Of a stretch of 64,000 bases of DNA, positions 24,578-34,220 are shown piece by piece. The DNA lies in the NCBI GenBank assembly GCA_033064195.1, contig JARBJD010000162.1, positions 98,708 to 162,707 on the forward strand, written 5' to 3'. Source of the DNA: Blattamonas nauphoetae. Taxonomy: Eukaryota; Preaxostyla; Oxymonadida. Every line of letters starts with the position of its first letter. Positions within the stretch are counted from its first letter, which is position 1. The notes under the pieces are model-generated. The model worked only from the letters and a program-made list of their open reading frames with translations. It was not told the origin of the DNA and searched no databases. The position numbers and the translations under genes are program-made.

Positions 24578-25864
24578 TCAACCACCCTTCACAACATCTT
24601 TTCCAAATGCTTGTTGATACTGCATCTGAATTTTGGTCATCAGGTTGGGAAGGCTTGGCCCAGTGGATGGCTGTGGTTCAACATTCTCCTCCTTCTGGTG
24701 TTCCACAAACTCATCCATTTTCTCCTCTGTCGCCCTCCTCTCCTCTCGTATCCTGATTTCCTCGTCTGTTTCCTTCTCAAGTTGCTTATAGAGAGAAGCT
24801 GTGCTGAATTTATTGAGTTGGATGTTCAGTTTCTTCTTGGGTTTCGCCTTGACCACAATTTCGGTGTGCTTCTTTTCATCTTCCTTCTTTGAGGGGACAA
24901 TCAATCGTTCCTTCAAGTTCTCCTGTTTCGGCTTCGCATGTCTTATCGATATGCTTGGGACAAACGAGAGTTCTCTTGTTAATCTGCCGATTTCGTTCTC
25001 GATTGTTGAGAGTCTGTTCTTTAGTTTCAATTCTTCTTCGCTCTGGAGAATAATACAAGAAAATAATTCAAATGAAGAAAATATGCAAGTTCAGACTTCT
25101 ATGTCATTCGAAATAGTTTCCATAAAGGCGTCAAGTGGGTCAACATCTTTCTGCTTTGAACTACCCTCTTGAGGGGGGGTATTCATCCTCATTTGACGAA
25201 AACGTTCAATCTGGGTGGTTAGATTTTGTTTCTCACTCGATAGAAGAGACAGTTGCACTTCTATAGTGGCCTTTGTCTCTTTTCTCTTTGGGATAGTTGT
25301 GGTTTCGAAAAGATTCACCCGATCATACAATTCATCAAATTCGTCGAAAGTATCGCGGATATTCCCATCAAACTCTCCAAAACGAAGGAGTTGTTGATGT
25401 GACAACTCTTCCACAGGCTCAGAATCCTGTGGAGTCGTCTCGCTTTGAGAATCACCTTGTTTCCTTTTCGAATATGTTTGAACTTTCTTAAATTTGTCGT
25501 TTTGATGAGTGAGAACGTAGCTCATAATCGATTGTTCGCTTTTCTCGTCAGAGACTTGAGGTAAATCCAGATCCTCAAAACTACCATACTGATCACGTTC
25601 TGGTTTTGTTCTTTTCTGTTTTGTGATGCTAGCAGAGATTCTCTTGTGTTCTTCTTCTCGAAAAAGATGGCTATCCGCTTCTTCTGGGGTAAATCCAGCA
25701 ATGATCAGTTCGGCTCGTCTCTTCGCAAGTTGTTCTTGTTTGGTCAATATAGGCTCGTTTTTGTTCGGTCCAATCGCCCCGGCCATGATTTTTCGAACTG
25801 ATTGGACTTCTTTTTCCATTCTTTTGTGAGTCTGCTGATCGGCCCAAGTACTCAGGACGAACAT
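24578..25864 (-). CDS. Kanadaptin-like (SLC4A1AP-type) protein without FHA domain
   Basis: Two exons on the minus strand (25864-25097, 25042-24578; 54-nt intron) give 410 residues. The start is MFVLSTWADQQ at 25864. The protein is charged and largely helical. A helical stretch leads to DPLDAFMETISND, then SEEELKLKNRLSTIENEIGRL. This arrangement (DEF..DR, coiled coil, DPLDAFM, coiled coil, then FVPS) resembles the central and C-terminal part of kanadaptin from plants and animals, a nuclear protein tied to splicing. The FHA domain that starts known kanadaptins is missing, and only 39 bp separate the start from the divergent gene at 25904, so no room is left for it nearby. DPLDAF/YM also occurs in Prp5/DDX46, but no helicase motifs are present here. 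Confidence 0.5.
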
Positions 25865-25903
25865 CAGCTTGGTCTTACCCGTTTGTGTATCATCGCCTAC
25901 TGA
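25865..25903. promoter_or_regulatory. 39-bp bidirectional start region
   Basis: Only 39 bases separate the ATG of the minus-strand kanadaptin-like gene (25864) from the ATG of the plus-strand two-TM gene (25904). If both starts are right, either the 5' UTRs are nearly absent or the promoters overlap the opposite coding region. No TATA-like motif is visible. Confidence 0.4.
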
Positions 25904-26307
25904 ATGACTAATCCGCAGTGCGCTACTGTTACGGGTGTTCTGATGTTCCTCTTCGGATGGTTCCCAGTTATCTACTCGTTTACGTACGTCAGCCGATACG
26001 AGCCCGCCGTCCAAGAATTTACTTTAGAAAAATATAAATCATCGTTAACGTCCAGCCAGAAAAAGACTTTGCAGCGAGAAGCCTCTTTTGAAAACTTTAA
26101 GACAGCAATCAATTCAATGGCATTTTTCTCAGGAATGGTGTGGATATGTGCGGGGATTGTCGGAATGGCTCTTCCGTTTGTTATTCTTTATCCTTTCTCA
26201 TCATACTTTACTGTTTTAGATGTGTAATTCCTGATCTAGATCGCGAAGAGAAAAAATCGAGACGAAAGAAGAGATATGATGATGATTCAGATTCAAGCGA
26301 CAATTAA
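25904..26307 (+). CDS. Small two-TM membrane protein, unidentified
   Basis: Two exons (25904-26175, 26220-26307; 44-nt intron) give 119 residues. The start is MTNPQCATVTGV. Hydrophobic helices lie at ~8-28 (GVLMFLFGWFPVIYSF) and ~68-92 (MAFFSGMVWICAGIVGMAL). Between them is a polar helical segment, and after splicing the C-terminus is a charged tail (CVIPDLDREEKKSRRKKRY then DDDSDSSDN). Splicing out the intron replaces a hydrophobic read-through ending (FVILYPFSS) with this charged tail. I do not recognise the family. It is transcribed away from the kanadaptin-like gene, with 39 bp between the start codons. A cytosolic acidic and basic tail suggests an organelle membrane protein, but that is guesswork. 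Confidence 0.6.
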
Positions 26308-26782
26308 TATCTTAATCCAAACAAATTTTCCAGCGTAGTGTTTTTCTGAATCAATTATCCATATCATCTCTTCATTGATCTTCACCTCAATTTCTCTTGT
26401 TTCATTCTGATATCTTGATGAATTTAACCACCAAGAAACCACAAAAAGTCTTCTATCGTCTATTTTTCGACTTCTGTGCCTCCATAGATTCCATTTGTGA
26501 GAAATATCAAACATTCAATCCATTCAAAGCCAAACTCCACTATTCTGATGAATAGGCAGCAGACATAAGTTTAATCATGTCATATTAAGAAAAATGAACA
26601 AGAGGATAGATAATTATCTGTGCAGAGCATGAAAGTGAGAATAAGAAACGAAATTGAAAGTGAGAATAGTAAAGGAAAGCAAAAAAGGTCTGAGTTAGAA
26701 CGTGGCGGGCATAAATGTGGTTGTTCTAACTAACACACAACCACAGCAACATGTACAGACATTCCATGCTTCGACATTACTG
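26308..26782. other. Convergent intergenic region, 475 bp
   Basis: This lies between the 3' ends of the two-TM gene (+) and the RING-like gene (-). It is AT-rich with no coherent reading frame, tRNA or repeat that I can see. It presumably holds both 3' UTRs. Confidence 0.5.
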
Positions 26783-28237
26783 TTATTGTGCGCTGGTGGC
26801 CGCCTCTTTCTTTGCGTCTAACTCAGCGATCTTCTGATTGTAGAGTCGCTCAGCCTCAGCCAGTTTTGTTGTCCGAGTGCTGGCGGATTTCTCTGTCAAA
26901 GTGGCAATCGCTGTTTCCGTCTTCGTTTTTTCAGTTTCACATGACTTCTCCGTTTTGGTGACCAACGCTTCGGAGTTCTTTTCGTATGCCGCAAGAATTT
27001 GCTCAATCTTCTTTTGAGTGGACTGCTTTGTCGACTCGATAGACTTCTCATGTGCTGAGTCGGCCGCTGCTTCTTGTTTTTCCGCAACGCTTTCTTTGCC
27101 TGATCGGGCTGCTTCCACTTTGTGAAGGTATTGTTCTTTCAGAGCAGCCAATCTGGTACATTGGTCTCTGCGGGCTGCCGCGATGTCTCTGCGGTGTTTA
27201 CACTCTGCCTCGATTTTGGCAAATTCCAGCTCACTTTGGAGGTCGGCTTGTTTCTGTTCAGAAGCCGCTGCGAGATCAGCTTTCGTGAGCTCATCGATCT
27301 CAACTTGGAGTTCAATCTCAAGCACCTTCTTGTCATGCTCAACTTTGAATCGCATTGCTGTCACTTCATGATCAAGCAACTGGTTCTGGACGAGGAGCTG
27401 CTTTTTCAGACCATTTATTTCCTGAACCAATTCTTCGTTCTTCGCTTGTGCTGATGCATCCTTTTTCTTTTGTGCCTCAAGGGCTTTAACTTTTGCATCA
27501 CATTCTGTCTTGTTGGCCTTCTTTTCGGCTTCCTTTTCAGCTTTGAATGCCGTGAGTTCTTTGTCCAGTGCTTTACTCTTCTCAAGCATCTCTGCTTTCA
27601 ATTTGCCTTCAGCAGTTCGTTTTTCAGCTCTGGATTCATTAACAACAGCTTGGGCTGCTGCCTTCGCTTCTGCTTGTGCTTTTTTGTTTGCGGCGATTTC
27701 TTGGTCGATTGACTGAATCAATGCTTCTATCTCTTCAAGGTCGTCTTCACCTCCTTCTCCCTTGTCTTGTTCGGAGCGTGGTCTTTTGATGGCTTGTCGC
27801 TGTCCAAAGATTCCTGTCAACCCAGTCAAACGGAATGCTGACTCCTGTCTGCCCACTCCACCTGAGAGCATCTGCATCATATCGGTCATAACGGAATTCA
27901 GCTCGTTTAATCTTTCTTGTTTGGCTTGAACGAGAGCATTTCCTTCTTCTGCTCCTTTCTTGATCTCCTCTGTGAGTTCGATTTGGTCACCAACGTCATC
28001 TCCAGAAATCTCCTCCTTCAATTTCAGCGATCGTTCATGAACTTTCTGGTATGTTGTGGGAAAACTGGATCCGCAGCAGATTTTACTTGCAGGAATAGTT
28101 TCGTTCAGACCGATCAGAAGAAGCTGTGCTGAAGCTTCAACCAGTCCACATCGAGCACATAAAACGTGACGGCATGGACGTCTATCAGTTGCAAGGTCTG
28201 AAGTTTGACTTGATCCACAGATGAAACAGTTCGGCAT
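26783..28237 (-). CDS. RING-like zinc finger and long coiled-coil protein
   Basis: Single exon of 484 residues. I place the start at MPNCFICGSS (28237), just before the first cysteines; upstream in-frame Met codons would add up to 14 hydrophobic residues. An N-terminal cluster CFICG...CRHVLCARCG...ICCGS has the spacing of the first six RING ligands (C-x2-C, C-x-H-x2-C-x2-C) but ends in adjacent cysteines instead of CxxC, so it is at best a degenerate RING or B-box-like finger. Residues ~70-480 are almost pure coiled coil rich in Ala, Glu, Lys and Gln (KKAQAEAKAAAQAVV and similar), with a short acidic break near 170. It may be a TRIM-like E3 or a cytoskeletal scaffold; the coiled coil has no family-specific signature. 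Confidence 0.65.
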   Translation of the reverse strand: MPNCFICGSSQTSDLATDRRPCRHVLCARCGLVEASAQLLLIGLNETIPASKICCGSSFPTTYQKVHERSLKLKEEISGDDVGDQIELTEEIKKGAEEGNALVQAKQERLNELNSVMTDMMQMLSGGVGRQESAFRLTGLTGIFGQRQAIKRPRSEQDKGEGGEDDLEEIEALIQSIDQEIAANKKAQAEAKAAAQAVVNESRAEKRTAEGKLKAEMLEKSKALDKELTAFKAEKEAEKKANKTECDAKVKALEAQKKKDASAQAKNEELVQEINGLKKQLLVQNQLLDHEVTAMRFKVEHDKKVLEIELQVEIDELTKADLAAASEQKQADLQSELEFAKIEAECKHRRDIAAARRDQCTRLAALKEQYLHKVEAARSGKESVAEKQEAAADSAHEKSIESTKQSTQKKIEQILAAYEKNSEALVTKTEKSCETEKTKTETAIATLTEKSASTRTTKLAEAERLYNQKIAELDAKKEAATSAQ

Positions 28238-28403
28238 TTTGATCTGGCACATAATAAGCAATGACAGAAACATGTGCACTATCCTTAAAATTTAATGAAT
28301 TCAGTTGAGAAATTATGAAAGATGAAATGAGATGTATTTGAAAAGAAGACAATAAATCGAGAACATTTTGAAAAAGATGAGAAAAGAGGTATGTTGACAA
28401 AAG

Positions 28404-29490
28404 TTAAACAAGGGTTTCTTCAATTTTCTTGCATGTGAGCTCCATCATCTAAAAATGATATCAAAAAAGCGGAAGACACATTGAGAATGGCATTTTCGTT
28501 TTCAAAACGTGCAGTTCGCGATTCCTGAAGAGATAATATTAAAACGCTCAAACCTCGATCAACGTGGCTGTGCTATCTCGATATCGATCAACGATGGTCT
28601 GAATATCATGCTGAGCCTCACTTCTGAGTTGTGTTGTCTTGCGGATGTCTGCCCGAATAGCTTCAATTTGAGAATTCATTTCTGATGTTTTGTCATGAAC
28701 TAGTCCAAATAGAGAGGGCAAGAAAACACAAACAATGTGACCTATTTCCAATTCCAATCTGTTCAATGTTCGCGTATGCGAGATTGACTTTATCAGCCAA
28801 TTCTTGAGCGATTGCCTGAGGATTCTCTGAAGTTTGAAAATCGGTTTGAAATTTCGTGCTAGAATGGTAAGTTTGGGAAAATAGATACAGAAATTGTTGA
28901 GATTTTTCTTGGATAAGTGTCTCCTGTGAATTTCGGCTCTGGTGAATTTGTTCGGCGAGTTGGGCAACTCTGTCATCCAATTCTTGACCAATTTTCTCAA
29001 GAGAAGTGGAAAGTGTGTTTGATATTGTGTGTGTGTCTGTCACGGGGTGAATGTTTGTCTGTAACTGAGAAATATTGGTTTTGATGGTTTTGAGTGTTTG
29101 TGTGAGTGAATTCTGGATCGTTTTGAGGGACTTGGCAAGAAAAGGTAAAAAAATCAGTAGTAAAGAAGATTTCAAGTGCGATACTTGTTTTATTTCTTCA
29201 ATTTGAAGAGTTGTCATTTGGAGTTGGTTCTAGAAAGTGAAAGTTGAACAGTAAGATGAAAAACAATATAGAATGAATAAAATTGAAAAAAAAAGAAATT
29301 GTATAGCAGACTTCCTTCTGGGCAGATAATTGTGACTGATAATTTTTCAAAACAGTGGAGATATCAGAGACACGATCTGATGTGGGTGGAGAGAGCTCTG
29401 AAATGAATAAAAAGACTTCAAACTATTTGATTGTGAGGGAAACTCTTGATTATAGCTCGAGTATGAAGAAGTTTCTCGAGGAGTACTCAT
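28404..29490 (-). CDS. Coiled-coil protein with six tiny introns, unidentified
   Basis: Seven exons on the minus strand: 29490-29424, 29397-29312, 29229-29185, 29130-28734, 28699-28554, 28524-28480, 28448-28404. They sum to 831 bases, 276 residues. Introns are 26, 82, 54, 34, 29 and 31 nt. The joins produce one continuous heptad-like protein: SDRVSDISTVLKNYQSQLSA, TTLQIEEIKQ, SLKTIQNSLTQTLKT, ISNTLSTSLEKIGQELDD, then SEMNSQIEAIRADIRKTTQL and a final MMELTCKKIEETLV. No transmembrane segment or enzymatic motif is seen. Ser/Thr/Gln-rich coiled coils of this sort occur in nucleoporins, kinetochore and tethering proteins, so no function is assigned. The start (MSTPRETSSYSS) could lie 24 codons further upstream at 29562. 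Confidence 0.55.
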
Positions 29491-29780
29491 CAATTTCAAT
29501 TGCTCTTCCAAAAAAAATGGTGGGATCTCTCTCCAGATCCTAGAAGACCGGACAGCTCTCATGGATGCACAACCAAACTTATTTCACATTTTTCATTTCA
29601 TTTTTCTGAGTCGAGTGACATTTTCTCATGTTCTCAATGTTCAGAACATGAATCATTTGTGTTCGATTCAGAATTAGAAATATGATTGAAATTTCCCAAA
29701 AGGACGTGTCAAATGCTCGAGTAGCGTGCGTGAAGAGATAGAAGAGGAGTCACCCATCACCTTCCAACATCAACTCCCAT

Positions 29781-31837
29781 TCATTGTTGAGGATTCTGTT
29801 GACGGTGATAATACTGTGCTGGTTGGGGTTGGGCAGAATACTGTGATGGTTGGGGTTGAGTAGAATACTGGTTTTGATTAGGCTGACTGTAATATGGTTG
29901 TTGAGTGAAATAAGTTTGTTGTGATGGAGCAGACGAGACTGCTTGGTAAGAATATGGTTGTGTGATGGTTTGTGAGTACCCAGTTGGGTTTGAAGGAGGG
30001 AGGGGAGGGGCAGCCTGTGGAGGGGCACCTGGACGAGGTGGGGCAGGAGCGTTCGGAGGTCTCAGATGACCGGGGTCGGCTTGTGGAGGAGATGGGGCAG
30101 GGATTGAGGGTGGTTGTGAGAATTTATGTCGTGGGTCTGTTTTGGGGAGAGGAAGAGGATGTGGAGGAGGGTTGGAGCGAGGAGGGGAGGGAGCACGTTG
30201 GGTTGGAATGAATGAGGCGGCTTGCTGAGTGTAAGGTGAGAGCTGTTTTGGATCTGTTGGAGGTTGGGAAGCTGGATACGTTTGCCCAGAAGTCAAAGGT
30301 CGATCCCAGAAGATTGTCTCTCCTTTCACGAGGAGAGATTCTGGCACGGATAAATGGATCTCGGAAATCGGACAATTTGTGAGGCCGAACATGGCAGGTT
30401 TAGATTCGATGTTCTCGTCCTTTTTCATCATCCGCTGTTGTGCGTTGTCTTCTTGAGGCGTCACTGTTGAGGAGTTCTCTTTGTTTTCTCCCATTCTGTA
30501 TTGATTCTGCTCAAAATCCTTTGGTGGCTCCGGAGGGGGCAGAAACATTGTTTGCTGCCTTTTTTGCTCTTCTGGGAGTGGTCTTGTGGAGGAGAAGATC
30601 GTGACGGATGTTGGTTGAGGAGTTTGCGTTTTGTTTGAGATTAAAGACGATGCTCGACTGTTGTAAGACTGTGAAGTTTGTTGGCTTGGATAATATGAAC
30701 GATTCATGTCCAAAGACTGTGAAGATGCCAAACGCGGTTGATATGTGATACTGAGGAGTTCAAATTGACACACAGGTGCATATGAACGAGGTTTCGCGAC
30801 AAATTCGTATTCTGTGCGTGAGACGTGTGAGAAATGAAGGAAAGGGAAGCAGACCAAGATCAGACGAAAGTTTTTGGAAAATATCGACAAATTGTTGATT
30901 TGTTGAGGGGAGAATTACTTCATAGTGAAGAGACTTGATGCCAAATTGAGTTGAAGTTGCGGCTGATTCTGATGGGATAAACTTACGGCCAAAGTAAGTA
31001 TTTCCTTCAACAATTTTGGTAAAACTATCTCCGACGTTTCCCAAAAGGAGAATTCGCGATTTTGACCAGATGTGACCAAACATGGTGGATGGAAGTTCGA
31101 ATGTGGAGTTGGAAAAGAAGGAGTGAATAAGTGGGAACGGAATAAAGTTGGTTTGGGGAAAAGTGGATGAATAAGAGAATACGAGTTGATTATTGCGGGC
31201 TGTGAGAGAGAGGTAGAGGTGCGAGGAGATCAGATGGGTGACGATTGAACGAGTGAAAACAATAATTCAATGAGAAAAGACAGAAAACAATATAAGAAAA
31301 GGGAAATGAAGATGAAAAAGAGGAATAGGCGAAAGTAGAATCAGAGATCAGCTGAGAAAGAATGAGCAAACTAATTTCAGTAAACACTCCAAACACAGCA
31401 ACTTCCTTGTTTGGTTCAAAGAGAATCGAGGGACCAGAATCACATCCAGTTAGCATAATGAACTGTTCTCTGTTTTTGTTGTTCCAACCGTACGGGCGAA
31501 TAAATGTTGTCTCTCGATCGCCTCCAGCAACAACACCTTCAATAAACACAATCTGTCCTCGATATTTCGAGTTAAAGAGAGAGGTTATGCTATCTGAACG
31601 CCATGCAGCGCACTGGATGACAAAATCGGCGAGGGTTAGTGAAAGTGGTGATTGTGAGTTATCTGGAGAATTATTTGTTTGATAATATGGAGAGGGGCTA
31701 GATGAGTTCTCAACAGCCCTGGAGAGCTGTTGAGGACTCATATAGCTGTTCTGATACGGAAAGATGGCGTGATTCATCTTGATCGAGCCCACGACAGAAC
31801 TATCAGAGGATTGGCTTGAATTGTCTCGAAATGTCAT
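29781..31837 (-). CDS. Protein with folded N-terminal half and Pro/Gln-rich tail, unidentified
   Basis: Three exons on the minus strand (31837-31372, 31199-30855, 30811-29781; introns of 172 and 43 nt) give 613 residues. The start is MTFRDNSSQSS. Residues ~65-300 look folded and beta-rich: FVIQCAAWRSDSITSLF, YRGQIVFIEGVV, EVAVFGVFTEIT, ILLLGNVGDSFTKIVEGNTYFG, and YEFVAKPRSYAPVCQFELL. After that the chain is disordered: PPPEPPKDFEQNQ, many PP-rich stretches, and tandem repeats of (Q/Y)(S/T)AQPQP(S/A)QYSAQPQP type near the end. The second exon is joined because both its edges carry splice consensus in matching phase. An OB-like fold and a role in nucleic-acid or actin/vesicle assembly are both possible; neither is shown. 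Confidence 0.5.
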
Positions 31838-32053
31838 GACCGAGAATAACAATAGTGGAGTGAACAAGAACAAGGAAATTCAAGAAATGAAATGGATAGT
31901 GAAATAATGTGTTGGTCCGTGAACGAGACGGCGAAGTCCTGTTCGAGAGGCATAGACATGTTTCTCTCGAAAAAGACTTTGATGGCGGATTCGCCATCAA
32001 GCCGATACAAAGATGTGCTGTCCCGCGCAATTCTTCCCATTCCCTCACTTTCC

Positions 32054-34164
32054 TCACCCCCGCTGCCTACTCTCCAGATCAAACTCGTTCACGATGGTGG
32101 ACAGATCTGTCGGATCAGTTCGGTCAACCGACGGAATCGAATGAAGATGCCGTGTGACTTGCGGGACCGACTGTCTCGACATGGCCCATTCAGATGCTCC
32201 CGTCTGGATAGAATCAAAATACGGGTCGAGATAGGCTGGCACGAAGTAAAGATTGCTGCAGATCCCCGAGTTGTCCAATGCGTATGAATGTGGGTTCTCC
32301 CTTTCTGTGCTGAGATGTGTAGGGTCTTCGAATTTCAGGAAACAGGAATGAGGACGACCTGGGCTTGGTGAGACAGGGGTCGTAAACGTGATTCGGTTGG
32401 TTTTCCATGTCGTTGATAGCATCGGAAGTGAGAGGGTGTCTGGACACGGGAAGAGAAAAGCAAGATTTGATGAGCACCAGTTTGGGTCTGACGTTGATGG
32501 TGTGTGTTGGTCTTTTGGATTTTTGAAGAATAGAATAAATGCTGCCCGTATTCCAGAATTGGTGAATATGACCATAAACATCTTTCTTCCCTCTGAGACT
32601 TCAAATGTGTATGTTGCTCGTATTCCATCGATGTATTCCTTGACACCTTCCAAGTATGGATTCTCTGTGTCGTTCTGGAGCTTGAGCAACAGAATTGTAT
32701 CGTGAGTATGATCTCTGTCTGGGGCTCCAAGATATCTTTTGGACAACCAGAACATTTGGATCTGGCCCCCTGGTGTATTGGGATAAATGATCTTGACTGT
32801 TGGAGAATATATTGTCTGAGTCGGGTCATCCATGTCGAGCGAGCCGCTCGGGTCGTGCGGGTGGTACGGTCTCTCTTGGAATTTTGCGATTCTGTCACGG
32901 AGAGGCGCGATGTTTTTATCGTTTTTGAATAAATCGGTCATTATGAGCGTGTCAAGGACGTGCAGAGCCCACTCGTTGATGTGTCGGAGGGACAAGAGTT
33001 GTTTGACTGAAGGACGGAAAGGTTCCTGAAATGCCGTAAGAAGAAAAAATGAAAAAACAGACCTCTTCCAGCATCAAACCAACAACGAAGATGAGTTCTT
33101 CAGAATATGGGTATTCGAAATATTCTTTGTTATCCTTGGTTTTTGTTAGAAGAGTGTGGTTTGTAAAAGTTAGTGTTTGGGGTTGTGAAGTGAGTTCGAG
33201 ACTATTTGGTTGGAGGGTCATCAATTCATAGATGCAAGAGCCGAGGCTACAGACGTCAATTTTTTGAGTGTACGATGAGTTCCCTTGATCTCCCAGCATC
33301 TCTGGTGCTTGATTGCCTCTTCATAAAAAATGATTCAATGAATAAAACAGACTTCGATCCAATGTTCCGTGTGAAGTTGCCACTATCAATTTGTCTTGCG
33401 GACCCACAATCACCTGGAGAACCGTTTGAAGATGTTACAAGACGATTCATGTACAGACCGAAAATAAAAACAAACAGATTCTCACAAGAAGACCTTTTTC
33501 TGACATAACGAGGTTTTTCAAACTGATGTCCCGATGCATATAGTTGGCATCGTGGATCCCAAGTAATCCCATGAGAACCTGCGTAAGAAAGAGCCAAAGA
33601 TACTAAATAGGAGAGATATTGGAAGAAAAGAGGAAAGACCTCCTCTGGAATGTAATTTGGAGGGGTATTGTGTGGTTTAAGGAGAGATTGGGCCTTATCG
33701 TGTTTTTGTAAATAGTCGAGGAGTGTCCATTGTCCTAAATCGTTCATGACAATGTAATGAAGTTTGTGTGGATCATTGGAGGTGTGGCCGTATCCATGGC
33801 ATACACAGACGAATGGTGACTTCACTTCTTGAAGACAGTGAACTTCACGTTCGAATGTTTGGTCTGAAGTGTCCTCATGAACATTTTCTTTTTTGAGAAG
33901 CAGTATTTCGGAGGATAGTTGTAGTGGTGATTTATTTTCAATTCTGCGAACCGGGAGGACAGTTGTGTTTCGTCCGTTTCTTATTCTGTTCTCTGGTTCC
34001 AATTCTGATGAAACAGTCTGAAATTCAATAATTTCTCCATCTTTCTGTAATTTAGTCTGATAAACATCTGTTTCTGAAGCTGAGGGAGTTGTAATTGTGT
34101 CAACTTCCATTTGATCTGACCCTCGGAAACAATCCTTGATCAATCCTGCTAGACGATCTCTCAT
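32054..34164 (-). CDS. Protein kinase-domain protein with DCG in place of DFG
   Basis: Five exons on the minus strand (34164-33640, 33578-33476, 33413-33353, 33318-33063, 33025-32054; introns 61, 62, 34, 37 nt) give 638 residues. Kinase features: ILLLKK as the likely VAIK lysine (~residue 84); HGYGHTSNDPHKLHYIVMNDLG as the hinge strand; MHRDISLKN as the catalytic loop (HRD and Asn present); RICDCGSAR where DFG is DCG; QAPEMLGDQ as the APE motif; and DVCSLGSCIYELMTLQP as helix F. No clear GxGxxG loop precedes the lysine. The last ~310 residues, after RPSVKQLLSLRHINEW, form an unrelated, probably folded domain with no match I know. Possible gut feeling: a divergent or weak kinase. Only 56 bp separate it from the peptidase gene upstream. 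Confidence 0.72.
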
Positions 34165-34220
34165 GAAATGTGAAGTCAATAAACAGAAAATGAAATAGAA
34201 TCCCTTCACTCATCGGTGAA

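Noticed and set aside
24521-25172. Plus-strand frames of 123 residues, hydrophobic and Cys/Phe-rich
   Set aside because: They lie antisense to the kanadaptin-like exons; their composition is what the complement of Lys/Glu-rich coding gives.
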